DNA from: Stentor coeruleus
Taxonomy: Eukaryota; Ciliophora; Heterotrichea; Heterotrichida; Stentoridae
Direction of reading: 5' to 3'
DNA: 64,000 nucleotides
Assembly: GCA_001970955.1 (NCBI GenBank)
Contig: MPUH01000037.1
Span: 1-64,000 of the forward strand
Below are positions 51,123-62,200 of the stretch, piece after piece (within the stretch, counting starts at the first letter, position 1; the number at the start of each line of letters is the position of its first letter). Both the position numbers and the translations under genes were made by a program. The notes beneath the pieces were generated by a model, which was not told the DNA's origin, ran no database searches, and saw only the letters and a list, made by a program, of their open reading frames with translations.

Positions 51123-52373
51123 TATTATCTATTAAGCTATTTAACATAAGGAAATATTATCTATAAAACTATAAGTTTATATTATATTTAATTATAATGT
51201 TTGTATTATTATATGTGATTTTTGTATTCATTGTATGTGTATATTTGTTTATTTTAGTTTTATATGAGTTTTTAGTTAGGAATAAGTGGATTATTGATGG
51301 TAAAATAAAGATTAGGTTTTATTCTTAAATGAATTTTTTGATAATTTTAGTTATATTATAAGAATGTTGTAAAAAATGTGCAAAAATGTATAGGTTAAGG
51401 TATATTTTATGATAAAAAATGAACTCGAATTATTTTCCTTGTTTAATTATTATTATTAGTGTATATATAGTAAAATCAGATTTTGTTTAGAATTATATGT
51501 GGAAATATAAATAATATGAGGTAAATAGATAATAACTGGAAAGATATAATGCTGATTTTTACATAAAATAATATTATAAAATGTTGGCACTTTATATGTG
51601 AGTATATTAAATATTAAAATAACGCACATAATCATAAACTATTAACAACAATAGTAAGGATTTTTAAGTTTTTTACGATTAAATCTTATATAAAAAGCTT
51701 AAAAACAATAGCAAATGTTTGAATAATATATTAAAAAGCATAAAACCTAATAGATATAATAACAAAAAGATAATATAATAATTAGATATGGTGCATAAAT
51801 ATTTATCTCTATATGATAAAATGCTTAGCGAAAATTTATAAATTTCAAAGGCAAACTAACACATATAAATACTAAAAACCATGGTTGATTTGCTGTGTCC
51901 ATTATATAAATCCTTTTAGACTTGAAAATACTAAGACTTACTTATAAGATTATCCTCACATAAACAAACATTATAAGGATATATATACATACAGTTTAAA
52001 TCATCCTGTCCCTAAAACAATACAAAAAAAAATTGAGTTTGTGTAGTAAAAAATATAATCCATAATAAAAAACTATATATATTCATCTAGCTACCATATT
52101 GATATTAAAAATCATAGAAATAGCCTTTGCATATACCCTTACTAAAATACAAGCCTAAGTCCCAAAAACTGGAAATTCCAAATTCATATACTTCTCAAAA
52201 ATAACCTAAATCCTCTAAATCACTATATTTTATTATAAACTTTTATATATTATAAGAAATAATATTAACACTTAACCATATAATACAAAGATAAGATTTC
52301 ATCCTATCAAAAACTAATATATTAATAATAAAACCACATTTAAGAATAACACTTAGTCTGATTGTACTTTAAA
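51123..52373. other. Intergenic, no gene seen
   Basis: About 1.25 kb. T/G-rich on the left, C/A-rich on the right, no supported gene or relic. Confidence 0.5.
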
Positions 52374-53435
52374 CTATTGTTTAATCTTGTTGTTTATGAT
52401 TGAAATCAATTCTTGTAGTTTCTTATCTCTAACAAAAGGTAGTTCAGAAAGGGCTTTTATAAGTTTAAAAAGTTCATTGTCATTATTATCTCCAGTCCAA
52501 GACTTAATTTCTATACCATTTTGAGAATGTTTGCCAAATGATTTCGAAAAATTATCGATAATAATCGTCTTGTCAATATCTCTTCCAATATATTCAAGGT
52601 TTTTTATATCATCTTCAAGCATATGCTCTCTATAAAGTCTTAACATAACCAGTCCAGATGGATCAATAGAATCCATTGCCCAGTCAGCATATTCTTTTCT
52701 TGAAGCTGTGAATAATACCAACTCATAGTATTTGTCCATTTCTAATAAAAACTCAGTAACTCCAGGTCTTTTCAAGAACTTTCCTTGATGATAATGGCCT
52801 AAAGTTTCATCAAGATCAAGGACTAATGTGAATTCTTTATGTGAATACTGAGGAAGAAAAGGGGCAACATTTCGGCTGAGAAACGAATAGAATTTCGGAA
52901 GATTTTTTTCGTCTGTGATAAATGATGAGTTTTCGTGGACCCTGTTGACTATTTCGATGATTAGTGAAAGTGGAAGTTTTTGTATTTTTTGAAATAGTTC
53001 AATAGATGTCAAAACTATGAAGATCTGTCTTGGTTGAAGGCTTAATTTTATTAGACTTTGAATATATTCTTTAATACATTGTAATATTGTATGTGTTAAG
53101 CATTGTAATGAAACTAATGAATTTTCATCGTTTCTATCCATAAACAATGCAATACTTGCAAAGTGGTCTCTAAGCATTTTCCCTAAAGACTTATACTGAG
53201 GGAAATTAGTGTAAAACATAAGACCAAGGACATCAACATTTAAAAATGCTTGCAAGTGGTCAAGAATGCAAGGCTCAAAGTACATAAGCCTTGAAGTAAG
53301 ACACGATAAATTCTTAAGCTTTTTTCCCATTTTTTTCAAAAAGACTTTCAAGATGCTTGATTTTCGCTCTGTAGCTTTGAATTCTTCAGGCTGAGATTCT
53401 ATGTTAAAAGATGAACAAAGGGCTAGTATCGACAT
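52374..53435 (-). CDS. FCP1/CTDSP-like HAD phosphatase
   Basis: The C-terminal 150 of 353 residues form an FCP1-homology HAD phosphatase domain. The catalytic DxDxT is in FTLVLDLDETLGHYHQ, followed by KRPGVTEFLLEMDKYYELVL, FTASRKEYADWAMDSIDPSG, RLYREHMLEDD and IIIDNFSKSFGKHSQNGI, all in family order. The N-terminal 190 residues are helical and unlike CTDSP or Dullard. Such enzymes dephosphorylate RNA polymerase II CTD or other phosphoserines; the substrate is unknown. I choose ATG 53435, preceded by ATTATTATAATT, over an in-frame ATG six codons upstream. Confidence 0.88.
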   Translation of the reverse strand: MSILALCSSFNIESQPEEFKATERKSSILKVFLKKMGKKLKNLSCLTSRLMYFEPCILDHLQAFLNVDVLGLMFYTNFPQYKSLGKMLRDHFASIALFMDRNDENSLVSLQCLTHTILQCIKEYIQSLIKLSLQPRQIFIVLTSIELFQKIQKLPLSLIIEIVNRVHENSSFITDEKNLPKFYSFLSRNVAPFLPQYSHKEFTLVLDLDETLGHYHQGKFLKRPGVTEFLLEMDKYYELVLFTASRKEYADWAMDSIDPSGLVMLRLYREHMLEDDIKNLEYIGRDIDKTIIIDNFSKSFGKHSQNGIEIKSWTGDNNDNELFKLIKALSELPFVRDKKLQELISIINNKIKQ

Positions 53436-53453
53436 AATTATAATAATGGTCAA

Positions 53454-55389
53454 AAAAATGCTGGAAAATTACCAGTCGTAGCCATAACGTCAAATAGGAA
53501 ATACAACTTTTATTTGGATAAAGGCTGAAGACATTATGATTAAAATTAATAATTGGAAAGATGAAAATAACATAGCTTGGACTTTTATTCTTATAATAAA
53601 CATCTAAGATCCTTCTTAATAAGTTATGTTAAATCTAAAAAATCACTTTACCTTGTAAAGTTTAAAATATTTTCTTAGTGATTTATTCAAAAAACTTACA
53701 AATTCCATAAAAGTAGGCAACTTTTTTTTATGTGCTTAAGGATTACAAAGATTTTCTTAAATATTTATAAACTTCTCATGTAAAAATTACAAAATTTGTT
53801 TTTAAAGCAAAAAATGTCATTCTTTAAGAATATTTAGCCTATCAGTATCATGAAATAACACCTTTCGCAGTATATAATCTTAGATTTTCTTATGTAATTT
53901 AATCCTTAAACTTTATTATTTAAGTCTAATTTACAGTGGTTTTATATGGAGGTTACGTAAAATTAATCATTAAGTATTTTAGTTAAACTTATGATTTTAG
54001 ACTTTCTGATATAGATTTTCTTGTCTAGTTTCGGATTTTTTTGTGAAATTAAGTTTTTGGTTCAATTTGAATTTTAAAGGAAAAACTTATTTATATGTAT
54101 TTAATAAAGCTCTGTTGGAGGAATTTATGATTAATTTATGAAAATTGTTGTTTTTGTAGTGAAGTTGGATTAGTGGGTAAGTAGGAAGGTGAGTTTTCTT
54201 TTTTACTAGGATTAGGTTGGGTTTTAATGCTGTAGAGTATGAATAATTTGATAACAACTTATCCTAGATAGTAAATTATAATAAAAGCCCCTGAACGAAG
54301 TCCAAAAAATGCTTATTTGTATCTTAATCCTCCTCTTACACAATTTTCAGAGTAAAGATGATCGAAAATTTTCTTAAAAAGATTATTCAGAATATAACTT
54401 TTTTATATCAGTATTTTTATAAGTTAGCTCCTAAGTAGTAGTTAATTAAGCTGAAGTAAAACTTTTTAGACAGTCAGGTGAAATTTGATTATGGGTCTTT
54501 TTTTTCAATAGTCAAAATGGAAAAAAAATTCAAAATCGAGTCTAGATATTCGTTTTCCAAGATATTTTCTTTGGAAATATTAAATCAATTTTCAAGGTTT
54601 GCTATGTGGGAATATGCTTTGAAATACAAAAAAGGAAATATTTTATAAGACAATTTTTTATATTGCAAAGCTTATAAAGAGTTAAAAAGTTAGATGGGAC
54701 TAATAAAGACGAAAAATGACTGATTTTGATAAGTTGATTTTTTTTGAGCCTTAAAATAGTATTTTTTGTTAAATTATATCTTTAACTAATATTTTATGTT
54801 TTATAAGTGTGAAAACTGTATTGTGTTATGCATACTTTTGTAAAAATCGTATATCAGCGTAAGTTTATATAACATTATATTATTTAAATAAAATTTTATA
54901 TATAAAGATGCTGAAATTAAAAGATAAATGGAGCTATAGGAGACTTAAAAAAATTTAAACTTATCATTGATTTTATGAGATAGAATCTATGATAGACTAG
55001 GCTTTTGTATGGCAATATAATAATAATTAGAGTTTTTTTGTTTAAAAAAATATACGATTGATGCAATTTTTACATGTTAATAAAATTGTTAAGAGAAATG
55101 CATTTTAGACAAAATCGATGATATTTTTATTAACCCAAAAACTCCAACATTCATTTTTAACACAAATCTCTTTCATTATCATCCTAAACTTCCTCCAGCA
55201 CAAAAAAATGCTTAAACATCCACTCGAAAAATTCTAACAAAAACCCCATAACAATTAACTCTCATAATAATTCAAATAAACCACAACACAAGCTTAACAT
55301 CACATATCCTTAAAACAAAAAAAAATAATAAAATATCAATACTAAAACCATAAAAAAAAAATACATTCTATTTATATTTCTATTACAAT
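53454..55389. other. Long intergenic region, no gene recognised
   Basis: About 1.9 kb, the largest gap. A few short coding-like stretches occur (for example 53538-53606 + strand, IKINNWKDENNIAWTF; and 54519-54640 + strand, KFKIESRYSFSKIFSLEILN), but no family is recognised and stops are frequent. It may contain old coding relics. The right end is C/A-rich before the start at 55390. Confidence 0.4.
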
Positions 55390-57303
55390 ATGAGCCAAAT
55401 TGGATTATGTGACTTCACTGGATGTCAAAACAAAGCTACAAAAAAATGCACTTGCGGTGGGAGGTTCAAACTTTGCCTTAATCACGAAAGTGTTCATTTT
55501 GTATCATGTAAAAACATAATAATCCCATATGACATACAAGATGATATAAATCTCAAATACCTTGAATTGCTTAACAGGACAATCAAAAGACATAGAAAAG
55601 ATATCATCACAAAAACCCAGTCGATGATTGAATACATCCAAAAATGCTCACAAACTCTTTTGTTTAATCTGAAAAAATACGCAAAAAAAGGTAGAGACCA
55701 AATCATAGAAAATTCTCCTGAGAATGAGATAAAAAACTTTTTAAAAGACATCCCGAAACTTTATGACAATTATAAACTGTATTCAAGATTTGAGATTATA
55801 ACTTCTATGATTTTATCGTTTAATAATCAAATTGGGTTTAAGGATATTCAAGATTATGAGAAAGAGATTGATGAGCTTAAAGATAAAATTTTTAAATTGG
55901 AAAATGATGTTGCTAAAGGACGTGGGGGTCAGATGAAAAGGAGTGAAAAAACTGAGTTTGAAGAGAATTTTTTTGAAAGCCAGCCTAGATTAGAAAGTTC
56001 GAAAAATAGCATTGTGAAGTTTGAAAATGAGCAAAGTGAGCTTATGGACCGAAGACCTCCTGTTGCTAGAGATAGTGGTTCTTTTAGAAGTCAGATAATT
56101 CCAGAGTCTTGTGAAACAGGTAATCCTACTGTAGTCAAAGTTGAAATTGCTGTAAGGGCTTTTAAACATATCATTTTAATAGAAAAAGTTTGGTGGCTCA
56201 ATTATAATTATAGGAACTTAATGGCTTTACAAGAAGTTGAAGATGTGCGATTAAGTAAAGATTACAAGTATATTTTTGTCTGTAATCACTAAAAAGACTG
56301 TAAATTTAATATACAGATAGTATTTTCTATTCAGACAGTAACTATAATCTAGACAGTATTTATTATTTAGGTATCAAACATTCAGCAAGTATTTTACAAT
56401 TAAGGTATATTGTAAAAAGGCTGTAATATCAAAACAGTGAGTATCTTTTACATAGTATTTCGTAAACTTTATATAGAATGTAAAACATATACAGGTGGTA
56501 ACTTTTATATAGTGAGTAAAATAAACTCAGGTATTATGTAAAAAGATAGTAAATGATATTGAGATGGTAATTATTATAAAGGTTATACCTATATAGAAGG
56601 TAATTTGTATTTAGTTCGTAGATTATAAGCAGGAAGTAAGATTAAATTAGAATCTAATCAGATGGGTAGCTTATAGTCAGGGCGTAAGATATAAAAAGCT
56701 GGTATTATATAAAAAGAACGTAAAAACTATAAAGAAGCAAGATTGATAGAAGGTTACTTATAAGCAGAATGTACATAATATCTAGATAAAAGTGAACCTT
56801 ATTTAGATAGTAAGATTCATATAGTGTGTAAAAACTATCTAGTGCGTAATCCCTATATAGTTGGTAACAGATAAAGAAGTTAGTAATCAATAAAAAGACA
56901 GTAAAATCTATCAAGACAGTATTCCATATAAAGACTGTAACAACTAATCAGACGGTAAAAACTACATAGAAAGTATCATCCATACAGAACGTATTACTAA
57001 AACAGAGAGTTTTTTCTGTATTTACTAATAAGCCAGTAAACCCAACTCAGAAAGTCTTTTTTATTAAGCTTGTAAACCTTATAAAGATTGTACCTTCAAC
57101 TCAGTCAGTAACCAAAAAACTCAGAATGTATCATCCACAAAGGTAAATAAAATACAGCAAGTAACATCAACTTAGAATGTAAATCATAAAAAGTTCGTAA
57201 ACAGTATCTAGTCATTGTAGTCAAAAGAGAAACCAAAGTAATTGAAAAATGTTTTCACAAGTACAATCAAGAGTCTCAAGGATTTATCTACTTACAAGAT
57301 TAG
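55390..57303 (+). CDS. Zinc-finger/coiled-coil protein whose 3' part is 49 micro-introns with single-codon exons
   Basis: The N-terminus has a B-box/AN1-like Cys/His cluster (C7, C12, C20, C22, C29, H32, H36), then coiled coil (about 50-190), a polar linker, and a globular tail. The first 297 codons are uninterrupted (to 56280); a TAA at 56290 would otherwise end the frame. From 56282 to 57211 there are 49 GT...AG units of 15-17 nt separated by 43 exons, 38 of them 3 nt. Removing all units gives 390 residues with no stop: after KYIFV comes YYNNTSLIFQCVNNEVRK and, at the end, QESQGFIYLQD before TAG 57301. Every junction is phase 1. All 49 units have an A six bases from the 3' end, like the isolated introns here. 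The exact family is not recognised. Confidence 0.85.
56282..57211 (+). other. Array of 49 micro-introns separated by 3-nt exons
   Basis: Unit starts: 56282, 56300, 56320, 56338, 56356, 56371, 56389, 56405, 56423, 56441, 56462, 56480, 56498, 56516, 56531, 56549, 56567, 56582, 56600, 56618, 56636, 56666, 56684, 56702, 56720, 56753, 56771, 56810, 56828, 56846, 56864, 56883, 56901, 56919, 56937, 56955, 56973, 56991, 57018, 57036, 57054, 57072, 57090, 57108, 57128, 57143, 57161, 57179, 57197. Lengths are 15 nt except 16 (56389, 56864) and 17 (56300, 57108). 46 start GTA, two GTT (56582, 56753), one GTC (57054). The dominant period is 18 (15 + 3). The five larger exons are 6, 15, 18, 24 and 12 nt (56456, 56651, 56735, 56786, 57006). 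Sequences between GT, A10 and AG differ from unit to unit, so it is not a young tandem repeat. Confidence 0.88.
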
Positions 57304-57375
57304 TTTAGTTAATATCTAGATTTAAAAAAAAAAAAAATTCAAATCATCATAAGAATTTTTATCATACACTAATTA

Positions 57376-58803
57376 TTATGAAAATCCTGCGCTCATATTA
57401 TTATCATGAAAAGATTCTGCAGATGAATCAGCTTTACTTCTTTTCAAATGCTTATATAGCAATGTAGCTCTACTTCTTTCATTTTGAAGTTCAACTTTAA
57501 GTTCCTCATCAGTATATCCAAATCTTTTCTATATAATTTTTACCAGACCAAATATAATTTCTGCATCAAAAGGATCTCCAGTACTTGAACTTTTTTGTAG
57601 TGTGTCTGGAAGATTTTCTATTAATTCTCCTGTTTCATTTGATAATAACCATGTATCTTTAAGGAGTTCAGTAACACTTGGCCTTTTTTCAGGATGGAGT
57701 CTGAGTATACGATTGATTAAACTTCGGACTCCTTGGGAAATACTTGATGGAATTGTATATTGACCGAATTGGATTTTTTTGTAGAGCTCTTTGTCATCTT
57801 GGGCTCGAAAAGGATAGTTACCACAGACAAGGATGTAAAGGAGGACTCCGAGTGCCCATATATCAGCAGGAGGACCAGAGTATTCTATACGGTTGACAAT
57901 TTCTGGGGCCATGTAACTTGGCGTGCCACAAAATAACTTGACTTTTCTATCATGAGGAAAGCAAGTCGCAAACCCAAAATCGATGATCTTAACATTATTT
58001 TCCTCATCAAGTAGTATATTTTCTAGTTTGATATCTCGATGGCATACATTTCTCCCATGCGTATACTCAATAGCCTGTAACACTTGTTTAAATATTTTTC
58101 TAGCTTCAGGTTCTTCTAATCTTCTATTTGGCCTTCTTTTTAAATAACTATGCAAAGAGCATCCTCCAACATATTCCATCGCTAAATGCAAATGTTTAGG
58201 TGTGTCAATAACTTCGATAAGTTTTACTATATTCGGATGATTAAGAATCTCTAAAACATCAATTTCTCTTTTCACACATCTTTTCCTATGTGGATCCACT
58301 AATTTATTCCTTTCATAACTTTTCAAGGCGATTTTCTGATTGTTTTTTTTTAAAATCGCACTTCTGACAATCGCATAAGCCCCTTGACCAATCTGAGTTC
58401 CAACAATATAATTATCAATATTCCCAGTTCCAATAATCTCATCTTTGCTTATAGAATTTCTTAAAGTTGCAGCTGATGCTGTTTTACCTGATGTTGGAGC
58501 TTTTGGGGGTAATTTTGCTCTAAGGTCTTCAGTATTGTTTAAACCTCCAGTTGTTACTCTACGAAATACTGGGGGTTTTGATGTTATAATACGATTTTTT
58601 ACGATGTCATTTTTTGGTAAGCTGTTTGCCCTAATTTTATTTGCTTCTTCTTTTGAATTATCTGATTTTTTCGATGTGTCTTTATTAGACTCGTTTATTT
58701 TTCGGATTAGATCTATTACGGTTGATGTTGGAGTTTTAGATATCAATGGTCGTGGACGTATTTCTTCGCTGTGGTCTCGTATTACTTTATAGTGCATTTT
58801 CAT
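57376..58803 (-). CDS. MARK/AMPK-like Ser/Thr kinase with a UBA-like segment, one 15-nt intron
   Basis: The 470-residue kinase has a basic, disordered N-terminal 125, then a catalytic domain: IGQGAYAIVRSAIL, ALKSY, CHRDIKLENILL, IIDFGFAT and GTPSYMAPEIV, with the short linker and LLYILVCGNYPF wording of the CAMKL (SNF1/AMPK/MARK) group. Removing GTAAAAATTATATAG (57529-57543) extends the frame from DAEIIFGL into KRFGYTDEELKVELQNERSR and ATLLYKHL, which reads like the UBA-like segment after MARK-type kinase domains, and ends at TAA 57376. CDS is complement of 57376-57528 and 57544-58803. It converges with the micro-intron gene; stops are 72 bp apart. Confidence 0.9.
57529..57543 (-). other. 15-nt intron in the MARK/AMPK-like kinase
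   Basis: GTAAAAATTATATAG, phase 0, terminal in-frame TAG. It splits the UBA-like segment. A at position 10. Confidence 0.92.
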
Positions 58804-59201
58804 TTTTCCAATCGACTATTTTTTTTTGTATAAAAGTTTTAGGAGTTTGGGATTTGCCTTTAGGTTAGGATTTTTGTCGTGATTTTTAGTTAAAGGCTGG
58901 ATTTTTGTCATTGAGATTTTTATGGTTTTTTGAAAGAGTTAGTTTTTTTTTTAGGATTTTTTAGTTGAATATTATGTTGTGTTTGAAAATTGTTGAAGAT
59001 GATTGGAGTGTGATTATAAACTTGGAATTAAGTTATGATATTAAGGTATAGAAAATATTTTTAGGTTTAAGATTAAAAAGTATATAGTTTACCAAAATAT
59101 ATAGTTAAAAATGTTTTGTATAAGATGAAGTATATATGATTATAAATACTAAATATGAAATTAACACATAAATAAAGTAAACTTTTTTTTTATTATCTGC
59201 C
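58804..59201. other. Intergenic, no gene seen
   Basis: T/G-rich on the + strand upstream of the kinase gene, then A-rich. No gene. Confidence 0.5.
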
Positions 59202-62200
59202 TTAAATGAGATCTTTTTTAGATGAGTCTTCGAATTTTGAAGAGGAAGAACCTAAATTCGATGAACTTTCTAATTTTGGATCTGAATGAGAATTTTTTTC
59301 AGGCTTGTCTGAACTATCATTATTAGAAGGTTGAGAGACTGAAGAATCTGAAGGTTTTGATTCGGGTTTATTAGCAGATTCATTATTTGAAAATTCATTT
59401 TTAGATAAGGATGCTAAAAGCTCTGAAGGTTTGGATTCGGATTTATTAGAGGAATCTATTTTTGATGTGCTAGGATTATCTTGTTTTAGTGTTGATGAAG
59501 ATTTTAATGATTTTTCACTTTTTTGCTGTTCGTTATGGTCTTTGGTTGTTAATGTTTTTTTAGTAGTCAGTTCTGTTTTTTGAGTGTAAGGAGAATTTTT
59601 AAGATCTTTTGTTAATGATTTAGGTGAAGAGTTTCCATCATGTAAATGAGATTTACTCTCCTCCACTCCATTATGCAAAGTATTTTTCTTATCTACAGGT
59701 TTTTTATCTTGCAACGTTTGTTTTTTCTCTAGATTTTTTTCCGCTTCATTACTTTTTTGGCTCAATGTTTGCTTTTTTTCTATCGAAGATGATTTTTCAT
59801 TAACACTTTTTTCAGGATGGTCTAAGCTTTCCTTATTTTCTTTAACCTCCTTTTCTTCTTCTTCAGGAACTTCAACTTTTTTCCCTATACTTTTTTCCAT
59901 ATTAGCCACAGACATATCTTTATCTTCCTTATGCCCTTCTTCTGGTAAACTCTCTTTTTTTGTAGTTTTTTTCTCTAAGGTTTTGTTTTTATTTTCGTCT
60001 TTGTCTTGCTCTTTTAATATATCATTTTTCTGTGGAATCCTAGCCTCAGTACCTGAATCATTAATTTTATCATCATTTTGCTTTGATTTTTCATTTGAAG
60101 TTTCTTTAGAGGTATTTTTTTTATCTAAAGATTTTTCTTCTCCTATTTTAGACTCGTTAATATTTGATTTAATTTCTGGGAATTTTTTGTCTTCATGTAC
60201 TTCTTTTAGTGTAGGCTTTTTATCTATTGATTTTTTTTCTTCGATTGAGGTTTCTTTTAGTGTTGGCTTTTTATCTATTGATTTTTTTTCTTCAATTGAG
60301 GTTTCTTTTAGTGTAGGCTTTTTAACTATTGATTTTTTTTCTTCGATTGAGGTTTCTTTTATTGTTGGCTTTTTAGCTGGAGATGATTTTTCTTCGATTA
60401 TGGGATCTTTGATACTTAGGTTTTTTTCATCGGGTTGAGTTTCTTTTAGGGTTGGCTTTTTTACAAGGTCTCTTTTTTCTTCAATTGAAGCTTCTTTAAT
60501 TGTTGGCTTTTTCTCAGGTATTTTCTTTTCTTCGATTGAAGTTTCCTTTATTGTCTTTTTTTTCTCTGGTGATTTTTTTTCTTCTATTGAAGTTTCTTTT
60601 ATTGTCTGTTTTTTCTCTGGAGATTTCTTTTCTTCAATAGAAGTTTCTTTTATTGTCTGTTTTTTCTCCGGAGATTTCTTTTCTTCAATCGAAGTTTCTT
60701 TTATTGTCTGTTTTTTCTCTGGAGATTTCTTTTCTTCAATAGAAGTTTCTTTTATTGTCTGTTTTTTCTCCGGAGATTTCTTTTCTTCAATCGAAGTTTC
60801 TTTCAATGTTTTCTTTTTCTCAGGAGATTTCTTTTCTTCAATCGAAGTTTCTTTAATTGTCTGTTTTTTCTCTGGAGGTTTCATTTGTTCAATCGAAGTT
60901 TCTTTCAATGTCTGTTTTTTCTCTGGAGCCTTAGTATCATGTGCAATTTCTTTAATCTCTTTATCACTTTTTTCTTTCTCATCAATCCCTTTATCATGCT
61001 CTCCTTGCACATTTTTCACATCATTTTTCTTATCAAATGATAAACTATAAGATAACGACACATCACTTTGTAACATGTTTTTTTCATTAGTTTTTCCCTC
61101 TTTATCCTCTTTTTTGTCATTCATCTTGCCTTTATTTTCTTCAAAATTCTCATTTGCTTTTTTATCTTTTTCTTTAGAGTTGCTGCTTTCTGAAACCTTA
61201 TCTTTGGATCTGTTGCTATCTGAACTTTTTTCTCTTGATGAGCTTCTATCTGACTTTTTATCTTTATTATTTTCTATATCTTTTTTCCTTATGGAATGAC
61301 TATTTGACTGATCATCATCAGAATCTTTTTTATTAGACTTTCTGCTATCTAATGACTTTTCTTTATCATCTAAATCATTTCTATCAGAACTTCTACTATC
61401 TGATGACTTTTCTTTATAATCTAAATCTTTTCTATCAGATTTCCTACTATCTGATGATTTCTCTTTATCATCTAAATTTTTTTTATCAGATTTCATATTA
61501 TATGATGATTTCTCTTTATTAACAGAATCTTTTTTATCAGATTTCATACTATCTAATGATTTCTCTTTATTAACAGAATTTTTTTTATTAGACTGTATAC
61601 TTTCTGATAACTTTTCTTTATAATCGAAACCTTTACTTTTATTAGATTTCCTACTATCTGATGATTTTTCTTTATCAAATGAGTCTTTTCTATTAGATTT
61701 TTTATCTAGTGACTTTTCTTTATCATCACTACTTTCAGAATTTTTTTCTATACTATTTTTAATACCCGAAGATTGTATTTTACTAGCACTAGACTCAGAT
61801 GGTTTTTCAAAAGTTTTGCTATAATTATCAGATTTGCTAATTGATTGAGAATTTTCTGTTTTTTGATCTTTTTTTATAGTATTTTTCATATTTTGTGTAC
61901 TAGGGCTTTGAACTTTTGGTGACTTTCCATCTTTAGGCTTAAAAGCCATTGAATTTTTTTCAGAACTTTTATCATCATCAGATTTAGCTTTATCTTTTTC
62001 CCCATTTTTCTTCATACCCTGAGCATTTTCCATAGGCCTAGTCGTCTTACTCTGTTCCTGTGGTTTTTTCTCCCCATCTTTAATATTTTTAAACTTCCCT
62101 TCTCTTATCTCATGCAGTTTTTTAACATCAAATTTCTGTTCATTCTTCCCTTTCCCTCCTTTTTTAGCTTTTGGACTCCCTTTCATATCTTTCCCTTTAG

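Noticed and set aside
53454-55389. An intact gene in the 1.9-kb gap
   Set aside because: Only short open stretches in changing frames, no start-proximal element followed by a long frame, and no recognised motif.
56705-56914. 69-codon - strand open frame inside the micro-intron array
   Set aside because: Ile/Leu/Tyr/Ser-rich antisense product of AT-rich intron sequence with no recognisable features.
57009-57032. A single 24-nt intron at this point of the array
   Set aside because: A 15-nt unit starting at 57018 with A at -6 fits all neighbours and leaves a 12-nt exon that stays open.
56282-57211. CRISPR array or simple minisatellite because of the 18-nt periodicity
   Set aside because: Repeated sequence is limited to GT, the A at -6 and AG; the rest differs, and removal yields a long open frame, so introns explain it better.
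59983-60438. 151-codon + strand open frame
   Set aside because: Antisense shadow of the Lys/Glu repeat gene; its Phe/Ser/Leu repeats merely mirror those units.
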